Shown in pieces: positions 1 through 9,354 of a DNA stretch of 64,000 bases (positions within the stretch are counted from its first letter, which is position 1; the number at the start of each line of letters is the position of its first letter). The translations under genes and the position numbers were made by a program. The notes beneath the pieces were generated by a model. The model was not told the origin of the DNA and did not search any database. It saw nothing but the letters and a program-made list of their open reading frames with translations. The stretch is taken from the NCBI RefSeq assembly GCF_002196855.1, contig NZ_NIPW01000010.1, positions 186,001 through 250,000 on the forward strand. The letters are read 5' to 3'. Source of the DNA: Haematobacter genomosp. 1. GTDB lineage: Bacteria > Pseudomonadota > Alphaproteobacteria > Rhodobacterales > Rhodobacteraceae.

Positions 1-56
1 TTGTAAAGGCGCACACATTGGCCGTCCTTGAGGTCGATCGCCGGATAAAGGATCAT
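1..56 (-). CDS. hisA: Phosphoribosylformimino-AICAR ribotide isomerase HisA, N-terminus only (cut by window edge)
   Basis: The minus strand starts with ATG and reads MILYPAIDLKDGQCVRLY, the near-invariant N-terminus of HisA; this covers the first beta strand of the TIM barrel and includes the catalytic Asp of the AIDL motif. HisA isomerises ProFAR to PRFAR in histidine synthesis. An AAGGGG ribosome-binding site lies just upstream of the ATG. The rest of the gene is outside the window. It runs divergently from the DUF2147 gene, while hisB and hisH are about 20 kb away on the other strand. Confidence 0.85.
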   Translation of the reverse strand, partial: MILYPAIDLKDGQCVRLY

Positions 57-222
57 CTGCGCCCCTTTCGAGAAACTTCGCCCGCCTGATAGCCGGAAGC
101 CACCCCGACGGGAAGGGGCGAAGGCCGCGGCCCCGAAACGGCCTCACCCCCTTGACCCTACGTCCAGACTTGCGCGGCTGTGGCGTCATGGCAGCATCCG
201 CCGGAGGAGAGGGAGGATCATC

Positions 223-726
223 ATGGAAAAATCGCGTTGGAGCCGGAGGTCGGGGGAAACGGCCGACAGGAGCGGGGCGCCGGAGGCATCACCGGCCGGC
301 AAAGCTTGTCGGGCTGGCTGGCGGGCCGGCCTTGCCGTCATCGGCTTGTCCGTGATGACAGGCGGGGCGATGACAGGCGGCGCGGCCTTCGCCGCGGATC
401 CCGTGCAGGGGGCGTGGCTCACCCAGCCGGACGATAACGGCCATTATGGGCGGGTGGAAATCGCGCCCTGCGGCGACCGGCTCTGCGGCACGCTGACCGC
501 CGCGTTCGGGGCGGATGGTAAATCGGTGCCCTCCGACCGGATCGGAAAGCGGATCGTCTGGGACATGCAGCCGGCGGGCGGTGGCCGCTATGAAAACGGT
601 CAGATCTTTGCCCCGGATCGTGGCAAGACCTATGCGTCCAAGATGAGCATGGCGGAAGACAAGCTGACCGTTTCGGGCTGCGTGCTCATCCTCTGCCGCA
701 GTCAGGTCTGGTCGCGGGCGAAGTGA
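223..726 (+). CDS. DUF2147 exported protein
   Basis: 167 residues. The N-terminus is basic and unusually long (about 35 residues), followed by a hydrophobic segment and an Ala-x-Ala site near AAFAAD, so export to the periplasm is likely. The mature part (DPVQGAWLTQPDDNGHYGRV, then CGDRLCGTL and W-D-M-Q around a Tyr-rich core) is the DUF2147 fold, a small lipocalin-like beta domain of unknown function. It ends with a CVLILCRSQVW segment typical of the family. The start was chosen for the GGGAGG ribosome-binding site 8 nt upstream. A DUF2147 gene is, from memory, often found in the his cluster of Rhodobacterales, which fits hisA next door. No function is proven. Confidence 0.75.
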   Translation: MEKSRWSRRSGETADRSGAPEASPAGKACRAGWRAGLAVIGLSVMTGGAMTGGAAFAADPVQGAWLTQPDDNGHYGRVEIAPCGDRLCGTLTAAFGADGKSVPSDRIGKRIVWDMQPAGGGRYENGQIFAPDRGKTYASKMSMAEDKLTVSGCVLILCRSQVWSRAK

Positions 727-786
727 ACAGCCGGAGAGGCTGACGCACGGGAAGCCCCGTCCCGCTTTGTCTGTGACACGCGTTCG

Positions 787-1830
787 TCAGCCATCCATGC
801 TGCGAAGGGCCAGCTCCCCCGATGAAATCAGGTCGCGGATGCGTGTGACCACGGCATTCTGAGCCTTTTCGGTTTGTTTCAGCGCGCTCTCCGGCAAGAG
901 CGCGATCTCTTCCGTCAGCCCCGAAGCAAGGCGCTGGGATATGTTCTTGAGAATGAAGGCGGAACTCGCGCTTTCCGGCCCACGCGTTCCCGCGAGGGCG
1001 AGGAGAAGGTCGGTCTGGTCCACGCCCCGGACAATACGGGCGACATCGCGCGGTTCGATGCGCTCGGGAATGTCGGCATAGGTGAAGATCGCGCGCCTGA
1101 CTCGCCCGGCCAGTTCCGCATCCTCCTCCTCCAGCCCTTTCAGCACATCTTCCCGCGTCTCGTTCGCGGAGGAGTTCAGGATGGCCCCGATCCGCTCCAC
1201 CGGACCTTCGTCGAAGGCGGCGCGGGCTTGCGCTTCGATCGGGGCGGCGAGGGTGGCGCCGATGCGGGCAACCATCTCCGGCGCGATGCCCCCGGTCAGT
1301 GACATGGAATAGGCCAGCCGCCGCGCGCGATCACCCGGCAGCTTGCCGAGCAGGGTGGCGGCCCGCCCGGTGGGAAGCTTGGAGATGAGCACCGCGCCGA
1401 CCTCCGCGCTTTCGCGCTCCAGCAGTGCGAGCAGCGGCTCGTCCGCCTGCGCGAGCACGAGATCCCAAGGGTCGTTCACCTCTCCCGTACGCGCGAGGCG
1501 GCGGAGGCGCGTGATGGCGGGCGTGCTGAGTTGATCGGAAAGCAGGTTCAGGGCCCCCTCCAGCCCACCCGGAAAGGCGAGTCCCACCGCCTCCAGCTCC
1601 GCCACGAATTCCTCGATCACCGAAACCAGCGTCTCCCTGTCCACAAGCCGGAGCCGCGCAAGCTCCCTTGTGAGGGATTCCTGCATCCCGACGGGCAGGC
1701 TGGAAAGGGGCACCTCCGCCCCCTCGGCCAGCAGGAGGCGCACCATGATCGCGGCTTTCTGTGGGCCGGACAGGATCTTGCGCGCGGGGGCGGGTTGGAC
1801 GGGAGAAATGGCGAGGGCGGCGGCGGACAT
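787..1830 (-). CDS. fliG: Flagellar motor switch protein FliG
   Basis: 347 residues from the ATG preceded by AGGAGAATCG; a further in-frame ATG 36 nt upstream lacks such a site. The start of the FliG N-domain is visible as KILSGPQKAAIMVRLLLAEG, then the middle domain, and a C-terminal domain rich in charged helices (AIFTYADIPERIEPRDVARI), which in the family faces the stator. FliG is the C-ring protein that couples the MotAB stator to rotor torque and direction switching. No other flagellar gene is in the window, so this is an orphan copy. It is convergent with the DUF2147 gene and followed by a hydrolase gene upstream on the same strand. Confidence 0.85.
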   Translation of the reverse strand: MSAAALAISPVQPAPARKILSGPQKAAIMVRLLLAEGAEVPLSSLPVGMQESLTRELARLRLVDRETLVSVIEEFVAELEAVGLAFPGGLEGALNLLSDQLSTPAITRLRRLARTGEVNDPWDLVLAQADEPLLALLERESAEVGAVLISKLPTGRAATLLGKLPGDRARRLAYSMSLTGGIAPEMVARIGATLAAPIEAQARAAFDEGPVERIGAILNSSANETREDVLKGLEEEDAELAGRVRRAIFTYADIPERIEPRDVARIVRGVDQTDLLLALAGTRGPESASSAFILKNISQRLASGLTEEIALLPESALKQTEKAQNAVVTRIRDLISSGELALRSMDG

Positions 1831-1904
1831 CGATTCTCCTACAGTCTGGAAAGTCCACTCTGCCACCCGCGGGTTAACGCCCGATTAGCGGGCCGCGCGG
1901 ATCG

Positions 1905-3578
1905 TCACGGTCCGGCCGGAACAGGTTTGTTGCGCAGTTCCGCCGCCAGTTTCCGCTTGAGCCTGTCGATTTCCGGTACAGTCCAGCCGGGCGGCTCCGT
2001 CAGCGCGACCCAGCCATCCACGTAATGTTCCGGCGCGAAGACATGCCCGTAACCCATTGGCGTTGTGGTGGCCGTCATCATGTCCAGCACGAGTTGCAGG
2101 AACGTGACTATCGGGTACCACCGAAGTTGCGGCGATACATCCGGCCCCCGATCCCCCAGCCATTCGGGGGAGGTATAGGCATAGGAGGGGCTGAAGAAAG
2201 TGATCGGATCGGACGCGTATTGCAGATAGATGATGCGAATCAGCCCCCATGGCGCCGTCGCCTCGTTCAGATGGTTCTTCTGGTTGGTGAACCGCACGAG
2301 CGAGCCGTCCCGTACCTCGGGCAGCCAGGCGGGACTGCCGGGGTTGCGGTCGTTGGTCATCTGCCGCCATGTCGGGGTCGGGAAGGGCGGACCGGTCCAG
2401 AACGCGCCCTGAAACGGATCGTCGATCACCGTGAGCAGGTTGGCCGACAGGTCGGAGTTCAGTGCGCCGAGGCTCAGCCCGTGGAGATACAGCCGCGGCC
2501 GGGCGTCGCGGGGCAGGCGGTGCCAGTAGTCGTAGATCAGGTCGAACACGGCGCGCGCGGTTTCGTCGCCGATATCCGGGTCCACAAGCAGCGCGAGCCA
2601 GCTCGGGAGGTGCGAATACTGCACGGTGACCGTCGCGACATCGCCGTTTTCGAGATACTCCAGCGCCCGCTGGCTAGCCGGGTCCAGCCAGCCGGTGCCC
2701 GTCGGCGTTGCGATGACCAGCACGGAGCGCGTGAAGCCGCCGACGCGGATCAGCTCCTCCAGGGCGAGCTGCGCCCGCTCCCGCACCGTCTCGGCTGAGG
2801 CGACACCGACATAGACGCGAAGCGGTTCGAGCGCCGGACGGCCCGTGAACGCCGCGATATCGCTTTGCACGGGCGGCGATGTGACGACCTCGCGCCCCGC
2901 ACGGCCCAGTGTCTTCCACTCGATGAGAGAGGCGGGGCTCCCGGTCTTGCCCGGTTCTTCCGGCGCGCGGATCCCGTCTTCCACCAGCGTGTCGAACTGC
3001 CGGTAGGAGGCGTCCAGCGCGCCGACCGCCTGACTGACCAGCACGCCATTGCCGATCATCCAGAACATCGCGGAGACCAGCACCAGCGCCAGGATGTTGG
3101 ACACCCGCCTCGGCACATGGCTGCTGAGGTAACCCGCCACCCAGCGGATCATCAGCGCGAAAAGCCGCGCGATGAGCACGAGGATGAGAAAGATCGCCAG
3201 CGCGATGCAGCCCACCGTGTAGGGCCGCGATGTCTCCACCGGTGACAGCCCCATGAGCACGCGGATGGAGTTCTGCCATTCGGAAGCGTTCCACAGGAAG
3301 AACAGCGCGATACCGCCGCAGGCGACGCTTGCCGCGATCTTCAGTGCGAGCACGTCCCAGCCGGTCCGGTTCGTCGGAAGCTCCAGATAATCCCAGAGCC
3401 AGCGGAGGAACACGCCGATCCCGTATCCGAGCGCTGCCGACATGCCTGTCAGCACCCCCTGAAAGACAGGATTGCGGGGAATGAGGCTGGGAGCGAAGGA
3501 GGCCGCAAGAAACAACGTACCCAGCAGCACACCGAGACCGGAGAAACTGAGGGCGAACTGAGAGATATGCCTGCGCAT
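1905..3578 (-). CDS. Membrane alpha/beta-hydrolase (Abhydrolase_9 family)
   Basis: 557 residues from MRRHISQFALSFSG; the reading frame stays open far upstream, but that part is antisense to ku and ligD and is not coding. The N-terminal ~180 residues hold about four to five hydrophobic segments, for example SFSGLGVLLGTLFLAASFAP and ALVLVSAMFWMIGNGVLV. The C-terminal half is a hydrolase domain with the nucleophile elbow GLSLGAL (Ser between two Gly) and a late GYGHVFAPEHY motif carrying the likely catalytic His. This order matches the Abhydrolase_9_N plus Abhydrolase_9 architecture. The substrate is unknown. The gene is divergent from ku with 156 bp between them. Confidence 0.75.
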   Translation of the reverse strand: MRRHISQFALSFSGLGVLLGTLFLAASFAPSLIPRNPVFQGVLTGMSAALGYGIGVFLRWLWDYLELPTNRTGWDVLALKIAASVACGGIALFFLWNASEWQNSIRVLMGLSPVETSRPYTVGCIALAIFLILVLIARLFALMIRWVAGYLSSHVPRRVSNILALVLVSAMFWMIGNGVLVSQAVGALDASYRQFDTLVEDGIRAPEEPGKTGSPASLIEWKTLGRAGREVVTSPPVQSDIAAFTGRPALEPLRVYVGVASAETVRERAQLALEELIRVGGFTRSVLVIATPTGTGWLDPASQRALEYLENGDVATVTVQYSHLPSWLALLVDPDIGDETARAVFDLIYDYWHRLPRDARPRLYLHGLSLGALNSDLSANLLTVIDDPFQGAFWTGPPFPTPTWRQMTNDRNPGSPAWLPEVRDGSLVRFTNQKNHLNEATAPWGLIRIIYLQYASDPITFFSPSYAYTSPEWLGDRGPDVSPQLRWYPIVTFLQLVLDMMTATTTPMGYGHVFAPEHYVDGWVALTEPPGWTVPEIDRLKRKLAAELRNKPVPAGP

Positions 3579-3734
3579 GGTCGCCCGCTGAGTGCTGTTC
3601 TGCACAGTGTAGCGGGTCAGGGGCGCTTCGGGCAAGCGGCGGAAAAGGTGCTTTCGCCGAACGCCGAACGCCGAGGGGAACGAACGCGGCCGTCGCTGCG
3701 TTGAACGGCATCGTTTCCCGCCGGGGAGAGGCCG

Positions 3735-4571
3735 ATGGCACCGCGCGCGCTTTGGAAGGGCTTTCTCAAGATAGATGAGCTGGTGTGTCCCGTGGCGCTC
3801 CATGCCGCAGCCTCCACTGCGGAGCGCGTGTCCTTCCACATCATCAACCGCAAGACCGGTGACCGGGTGCGCCGGGAAATGGTGGATGAGGAAACCGGCA
3901 AGCCCGTCCCGCGGGAGGATCAGGTCAAGGGATATCGCACGGAGGAGAACCGGTACATCCTCCTCGACCCCGAGGAGGTCGCGAGCGCGGTTCCGAAGTC
4001 GGACAAGACGCTCGATGTCTCCGGGTTTCTGGCCTGTGACGAGATAGAGACGGAGTATTTCGACAAGCCGTATTACCTCACGCCGGCCGATAGCGGGGCG
4101 CGCGCGGCCTATGCGCTTATCCATGCCGGCCTTGTGCGGGAGTCGGCGGCGGCGATTGCTGACGCGGTGCTGTTCCGCAAGGAGCGGGCCCTGCTGATCC
4201 GGGCGCATGACGGAGGCCTTGTCGCGCATACGCTTAAGTTCGACTATGAGGTGAGAAGTGCCTCGGATGCTTTTGATAGAATTGGTGATTATGACATCGG
4301 CGGCGAGATGCTCGACCTTGCCAAACACATCATCGACACCAAGCGCGGTGACTTCCAGCCAGAGGAGTTCGAGGACCATTACGACGCCGCTCTCGCGGAG
4401 TTGGTGCAGGCAAAGATCGCAGGCCGCGCCCTGCCCAAGCCCAAACCCCGGAAGGAGGAGAAGGTGGTCAACCTGATGGAAGCGCTCCGGCTCAGCGCGG
4501 GCGGGAAACCCGGGCCGAAAGCTTCTGCCAGGAAGGCAGCAAAGAAGCCTTCGCAGAAAAAGAGCGCCTGA
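3735..4571 (+). CDS. ku: Non-homologous end-joining protein Ku
   Basis: 278 residues, the usual length for bacterial Ku. It begins MAPRALWKGFLKIDELVCPV, the typical start of the Ku beta-barrel, and continues through ENRYILLDPEE and FDKPYYLTP motifs in the core domain. The last ~40 residues are Lys/Ala/Pro-rich (KASARKAAKKPSQKKSA), as in other bacterial Ku C-termini that bind DNA or LigD. Ku homodimers ring double-strand break ends and recruit LigD. The gene ends 3 nt before the ligD ATG, so the two form a two-gene NHEJ operon. Confidence 0.93.
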   Translation: MAPRALWKGFLKIDELVCPVALHAAASTAERVSFHIINRKTGDRVRREMVDEETGKPVPREDQVKGYRTEENRYILLDPEEVASAVPKSDKTLDVSGFLACDEIETEYFDKPYYLTPADSGARAAYALIHAGLVRESAAAIADAVLFRKERALLIRAHDGGLVAHTLKFDYEVRSASDAFDRIGDYDIGGEMLDLAKHIIDTKRGDFQPEEFEDHYDAALAELVQAKIAGRALPKPKPRKEEKVVNLMEALRLSAGGKPGPKASARKAAKKPSQKKSA

Positions 4572-4574
4572 CCC

Positions 4575-7118
4575 ATGGCGCTGGAGACCTACAACGCCAA
4601 GCGGGATTTCACCCGCACCGCCGAACCGCAGGGGAAGACTGCAGCGGGCGAGGGCGGGCTTTACGTCATCCAGAAACACGATGCGCGGCGGCTGCATTAC
4701 GACCTGCGGCTGGAGCTGGACGGCGTGCTGAAAAGCTGGGCCGTGACGCGCGGGCCGAGCCTCGATCCCGCGGAGAAGCGGTTGGCTGTCGAGGTGGAGG
4801 ACCATCCGCTCGACTACGCGACGTTCGAGGGCACGATCCCCAAAGGGCAATACGGCGGTGGCAGCGTTATCGTCTGGGACAAGGGGCGCTGGCGGCCGGA
4901 TTTCGACCCGCACGCCGGTTTGAAGAAGGGCCATCTGGAGTTCGAGCTGGAGGGCGAGAAGCTGCATGGCCGCTGGCATCTGATCCGCATGAAACCGCGC
5001 CGGGGCGAGAAGCGGATCAACTGGCTGCTCATCAAGGCGGAGGACGGCGACGCGCGGGAGGCGGGCGACATCCTGAAAGAGGCGCCTCGTTCCGTCGCGA
5101 GCGGTCGGACGGTGGAGGAGGTGGGCAAGGGTCTCGGCAGCGCCGCGAAGGCTTCCAAGGCGACGGTACAGGAGCGCACCAAGGTTGGCAAAACCGCGCC
5201 GCTCGTGTCCCGCGCGGCGCAGACTCGACAGAGAAAGCCGGAAAGCACGACCGATCGTCCGGGGCCCACCGAACGTAAGGGCGGGGGCAGCCGGGCCGGA
5301 AAGAAGCCGGGCCGGAAGGAAAAGCTGCCGGATTTCATCGAGCCCATGCTCGCCACGCTTGTGGCGCATCCCCCCGCGGGCGGCGACTGGCTGCACGAGA
5401 TCAAGTTCGACGGCTACCGCCTGCTGGCCCGTCTGGAGAAGGGCAAGGTGCGCCTTCTGACTCGGAGCGGGCTGGACTGGACGGAGCGGTTCTCGGGGCC
5501 GCTGACCGGGGCGTTGGAGGCGCTGGCCGTGACCGCCGCGATGATCGACGGGGAACTGGTGGTGGAGAAGGCCTCCGGCGCCTCCGATTTCGGTGCGTTG
5601 CAGGCCGATCTGTCCGGCGGGCGCGCGGACAGGTTCGTCTATTACGCCTTCGATCTTCTGCATCTGGATGGGTATGGTCTGCGCGCCCTGCCGCTGGTGG
5701 AGAGGAAGGCGGCGCTGGAGCGGCTGGTCCCCCGGGAAGGCCCGGTTCGGTTCAGCGCGCATTTCGACAACGACGGTGCCGATGTGCTCGAGCATGCCTG
5801 CGGGCTGAGGCTGGAGGGCATCGTCTCCAAGCGCGCGGCCTCGCCCTATGTGTCCGGGCGGGGGCGGGACTGGGTGAAGGCCAAATGCGCCTCCCGGCAG
5901 GAGTTCGTGATCGGCGGGTTCACGCAATCCTCCGCCACGCCGCAGGCCATCGGGTCGCTGGCACTGGGCGTGCAGGAGGCGGGGGCGCTGCGCCATGTCG
6001 GGCGGGTCGGGACAGGGTTCACGGCGGAGGTGGCGCATGATCTGTGGGTGCGTCTGACGGCTTTGGAAACGGACGACAGCCCGTTCAGCGCGCGGCTGGA
6101 TGCCACCGCGCGGCGCGGGCTTCACTACGTCCGTCCCGAGCTGGTCGCGGAAGTCGAGTTCCGGGCATGGACATCTGACGGGCGCCTGCGCCACGCGGCC
6201 TTTCGCGGGTTGCGCGAAGACAAACCTGTAGGCGACATCTTGCGGGAGGAGGAAGCCGTGGAGCGTCCGGCAAGCGTGGAACTCACCCATCCCGACCGCG
6301 TGTACTGGCCGGCGGAGGGTGTAACAAAGGCGGATCTGGCCGACTACTACACGCGGGTCTGGCCGCGGATCGCCCCCTTCGTTACCGGCCGCGCGCTGGC
6401 GCTGCTGCGGTGCCCGGAGGGCATAGAGGGGCCGAGTTTCTTTCAGAAACACGCATGGCGCGGCATCCCGGAGCAGGTCCATCAGGTCAAGGATCCGAAC
6501 AACCCGGAGGAACCCTTTGTCGCGATTGACGATCTCGATGGGCTGATCGCGCTCGTCCAGTCTGCCGTGCTCGAGATCCACCCCTGGGGCTCCACCCTGC
6601 AGAGCTGGGAAAAGCCCGACATGATCGTGATGGACCTCGACCCGGGCGAGGGCGTCGCCTGGCCGGATATCGTCAGCGCGGCGGGCAAGGTGCGGGAGCG
6701 GCTGGAAGAGGCGGGGCTTGCAGCCTTCGTCAAGACCTCGGGTGGCAAGGGGCTGCACGTGGTCGCGCCGCTCACCCCGAAGGCGACGTGGCCCAGCGTG
6801 AAGTCCTTCACCAAATCGCTCGCGGAAGCGATGGCTGCGGACGAGCCGGAGCATTTCGTGGCGACGATCAGCAAGGCCCGGCGCAAGGGCCGGATCCTGA
6901 TCGATTACCTGCGCAATCAGCGCGGGATGACGGCGGTTGCCCCCTATTCCACCCGGGCGCGCCCCGGCGCTGCGGTTTCAATGCCGGTCCCGTGGGAGGC
7001 GCTGCCCGGGATCGGCCCGCAGGACTTCACCGTCCTGAACATTGCAGATCACCTTGCCAGCGACCCGTGGGAGACGTTCCGGGCCTCCGCGAAACCACTG
7101 CCGACGCGACGGAGATAG
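4575..7118 (+). CDS. ligD: Multifunctional ATP-dependent DNA ligase D
   Basis: 847 residues with three domains. First, the 3'-phosphoesterase domain (about 20-170; HYDLRLE at 41-47 and the FEGTIPKGQYGGG motif). After a basic linker (about 175-250) comes the ATP-dependent ligase domain, with the adenylation Lys277 in EIKFDGYR and an OB-fold to about 540. Last is the primase-polymerase domain, with catalytic Asp687 and Asp689 in MDLDPGEG. LigD trims, fills in and seals breaks bound by Ku. Domain order PE-Lig-Pol is the pseudomonad/alphaproteobacterial type. All key residues are present, so the protein should be active. It is co-transcribed with ku. Confidence 0.95.
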   Translation: MALETYNAKRDFTRTAEPQGKTAAGEGGLYVIQKHDARRLHYDLRLELDGVLKSWAVTRGPSLDPAEKRLAVEVEDHPLDYATFEGTIPKGQYGGGSVIVWDKGRWRPDFDPHAGLKKGHLEFELEGEKLHGRWHLIRMKPRRGEKRINWLLIKAEDGDAREAGDILKEAPRSVASGRTVEEVGKGLGSAAKASKATVQERTKVGKTAPLVSRAAQTRQRKPESTTDRPGPTERKGGGSRAGKKPGRKEKLPDFIEPMLATLVAHPPAGGDWLHEIKFDGYRLLARLEKGKVRLLTRSGLDWTERFSGPLTGALEALAVTAAMIDGELVVEKASGASDFGALQADLSGGRADRFVYYAFDLLHLDGYGLRALPLVERKAALERLVPREGPVRFSAHFDNDGADVLEHACGLRLEGIVSKRAASPYVSGRGRDWVKAKCASRQEFVIGGFTQSSATPQAIGSLALGVQEAGALRHVGRVGTGFTAEVAHDLWVRLTALETDDSPFSARLDATARRGLHYVRPELVAEVEFRAWTSDGRLRHAAFRGLREDKPVGDILREEEAVERPASVELTHPDRVYWPAEGVTKADLADYYTRVWPRIAPFVTGRALALLRCPEGIEGPSFFQKHAWRGIPEQVHQVKDPNNPEEPFVAIDDLDGLIALVQSAVLEIHPWGSTLQSWEKPDMIVMDLDPGEGVAWPDIVSAAGKVRERLEEAGLAAFVKTSGGKGLHVVAPLTPKATWPSVKSFTKSLAEAMAADEPEHFVATISKARRKGRILIDYLRNQRGMTAVAPYSTRARPGAAVSMPVPWEALPGIGPQDFTVLNIADHLASDPWETFRASAKPLPTRRR

Positions 7119-7245
7119 GCGGGGCGCGGGAAATGATGCAGCGCGGCCACGGTCTTGAGAGAGTGGCTCACCCGCTTTCCATAACGAAACCGCCCTCCTA
7201 TAGTCGCTTCGCGCCGGGGTGAGCGCGACAGGACGGGAAGCGGGC

Positions 7246-8046
7246 GTGGCGCATTTCATCATTGTCGGGAACGAAAAAGGCGGATCCGGCAAGTCCACGA
7301 CCTGTATGCATGTCGCCACCGCGCTGACCCGGATGGGCCATCGCGTAGGCGCGCTCGACCTCGACCTCCGGCAGCGGAGCTTTGGACGGTATGTCGAAAA
7401 TCGCACGGCTTTCGTGCGGCGTTCGGGCATTGATCTGCCGACACCGACCTACCGGATGCTCCCTTCGGGCCAACCGCCCGAGGGGCAGGACCATGCCGAT
7501 TGGGCCATCTCCAGCGCTTTGTCGGAGCTTGAGCCGATATCGGATTTCATCCTCATCGACTGCCCCGGCTCCCATACGCGGCTGAGCCAGCTCGCCCATT
7601 CCATGGCAGACACGCTCATCACGCCGCTCAATGACAGTTTCGTCGATTTCGACCTGCTGGCGCGGACCGATCCCGATACGGGAAAGGTCACCGGGCCGTC
7701 GATCTATGCGGAAATGGTCTGGGCCGCGCGGCAGGCACGTTCCGCCGCCAGGCTGCGGCCCATCGACTGGCTTGTGGTGCGCAACCGGCTGGGCGCCCAG
7801 CAGATGCACAACAAGAAGAAGGTGGGCGAGGCGCTTGACCAGCTTTCGCGCCGTATCGGCTTTCGCGTGGCACCCGGCTTTTCCGAACGTGTGGTTTTCC
7901 GCGAACTCTTCCCGCGCGGGTTGACCCTTCTGGACCTGAAGGACGTGGGGGTTGAGAGCCTCAACATGTCCAACATCGCCGCGCGGCAGGAACTGCGCGA
8001 TCTGATGAAGGAACTGAACCTTCCGGGCGTGACGGTCGACTTCTGA
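7246..8046 (+). CDS. mipZ: Division-plane positioning ATPase MipZ
   Basis: 266 residues from GTG 7246, preceded by GGGAAG; a GTG 27 nt upstream is in frame but has no ribosome-binding site. The deviant Walker A motif GNEKGGSGKST (residues 8-18) and the FILIDCPGSHTRLS Walker B region identify a ParA/MinD-type ATPase. The overall sequence (PLNDSFVDFDLLARTDPDTG, VVRNRLG, FRELFPRGLTLLDL) is that of MipZ. In Caulobacter MipZ forms a gradient from the ParB-bound poles and blocks FtsZ assembly away from midcell. It stands alone, between ligD and an ABC importer; no parAB is nearby. Confidence 0.9.
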   Translation: MAHFIIVGNEKGGSGKSTTCMHVATALTRMGHRVGALDLDLRQRSFGRYVENRTAFVRRSGIDLPTPTYRMLPSGQPPEGQDHADWAISSALSELEPISDFILIDCPGSHTRLSQLAHSMADTLITPLNDSFVDFDLLARTDPDTGKVTGPSIYAEMVWAARQARSAARLRPIDWLVVRNRLGAQQMHNKKKVGEALDQLSRRIGFRVAPGFSERVVFRELFPRGLTLLDLKDVGVESLNMSNIAARQELRDLMKELNLPGVTVDF

Positions 8047-8069
8047 AATGCCGCGTTATCAGGCATTTC
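8045..8069 (+). terminator. Possible terminator hairpin of mipZ
   Basis: GAAATGCC (8045-8052) and GGCATTTC (8062-8069) form a perfect 8-bp stem with a 9-nt loop that begins inside the mipZ stop codon. It is followed at some distance by a short T-run (CTTTTCC). The stem is AT-richer than usual and the T-run is not adjacent, so the call is tentative. Confidence 0.4.
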
Positions 8070-8209
8070 CGCTGAACTTTTCCTGTCATTGCATTGTCAC
8101 TCAACCTGCTTATTGCGTTGCGCGGCCTTTGCGGCTTACCTGAACCCGCACCGGGATCCGGGGCCAAGAAGGATTGGCGCGGAGATGCGCCCCGATAGGG
8201 AGTTTATTC

Positions 8210-9310
8210 ATGTTCCGACACGCTATGATCGCCGCCACGGCGGTTGCTGCGATTCTTGGCCCCGTTGCGGCTTCGGCACAGTCGCTCGACGCGCTCATCG
8301 AGGGGGCGAAGAAGGAGGGCATGCTGACCACCATCGCCCTGCCGCATGACTGGTGCGGCTATGGGGAGGTGATCGCCGGGTTCAAGGCCAAGTATCCCTT
8401 CCTGACGATCAACGAGCTGAACCCGGACGCGGGTTCCGCCGATGAGCTCGAGGGCATCCGCGCCAACAAGGACAACAAGGGCCCGCAGGCCCCCGACGTG
8501 ATCGACGTGGGCTTCTCCTTCGGTCCGCAGGCGAAGGAAGAGGGGCTGATCATGCCCTACAAGGTCTCCACCTGGGACACGATCCCGGAGGCCGCGAAGG
8601 ATGCGGACGGCTACTGGTACGGCGACTATTACGGCGTGCTTTCCTTCATGGTAAATAAGGATTTGATCGACGAGGTGCCGAAGGACTGGTCGGACCTGCT
8701 CAAGCCCGCATACGCCAATTCCGTGGCGCTGGCGGGCGATCCGCGCGCGTCCAACCAGGCGATTCTGGCGGTGCTCGCGGCCGGCATGGCCAAGGGAGCC
8801 GAAGCCGGAGAGGCGGCGGGTAAGGCCGGGCTCGACTACTTCGCCGAGATGAACAAGGCCGGCAATTTCGTGCCGGTGATCGGCAAGGCGGGAACGCTGG
8901 CCCAGGGGGCGACGCCCATCGTCATCTACTGGGATTACAACGCGCTCTCCGCCCGCGACACGCTGAACGGAAACCCCCCGGTGGAGGTGGTCGTGCCGGC
9001 TTCCGGGGTTCTGGCGGGCGTCTATGTGCAGGCGATCTCAGCCTATGCGCCGCATCCGAACGCGGCGAAGCTGTGGATGGAATATCTCTATTCCGACGAG
9101 GGTCAGCTCGGCTGGCTCAAGGGCTACTGCCACCCGATCCGGTTCAACGATCTCGCTTCCCGTGGCGTCATCCCGCAGGAGATGATGGACGCGCTCCCGC
9201 CCGCATCGGCCTATGAAAAGGCGGTGTTCCCGTCGCTGGAGGAGCAGGAGGCGAACAAGGCGGCCGTTACCGCCGGCTGGGACAGCGTCGTCGGCGCGAA
9301 CGTCCAGTAA
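8210..9310 (+). CDS. ABC transporter periplasmic substrate-binding protein
   Basis: 366 residues. The ATG at 8210 follows AGGGAG and starts a clear signal peptide (MFRHAMIAATAVAAILGPVAAS, cleavage near SAQ). The mature part (LDALIEGAKKEGMLTTIALP, then PDVIDVGFSFGPQAKEEGL, YWYGDYYGVLSFMVNKDLI) belongs to the type 2 solute-binding proteins related to the iron, polyamine and 2-aminoethylphosphonate binding proteins. It is the first gene of a four-gene importer with two permeases and an ATPase. The sequence does not fix the ligand; a polyamine, phosphonate or metal ligand is possible. Confidence 0.88.
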   Translation: MFRHAMIAATAVAAILGPVAASAQSLDALIEGAKKEGMLTTIALPHDWCGYGEVIAGFKAKYPFLTINELNPDAGSADELEGIRANKDNKGPQAPDVIDVGFSFGPQAKEEGLIMPYKVSTWDTIPEAAKDADGYWYGDYYGVLSFMVNKDLIDEVPKDWSDLLKPAYANSVALAGDPRASNQAILAVLAAGMAKGAEAGEAAGKAGLDYFAEMNKAGNFVPVIGKAGTLAQGATPIVIYWDYNALSARDTLNGNPPVEVVVPASGVLAGVYVQAISAYAPHPNAAKLWMEYLYSDEGQLGWLKGYCHPIRFNDLASRGVIPQEMMDALPPASAYEKAVFPSLEEQEANKAAVTAGWDSVVGANVQ

Positions 9311-9354
9311 CAGGGCAGGCGGGACCGGCCTGTCCGGTCCCGCTCCGCAGACCC

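Noticed and set aside
1905-6854. A 1649-codon open frame on the minus strand
   Set aside because: Only its last third (1905-3578) is a real gene. The rest is antisense to ku and ligD, is Arg/Pro/Gln/His-rich and has no recognisable domain; such long antisense frames are common in GC-rich DNA.
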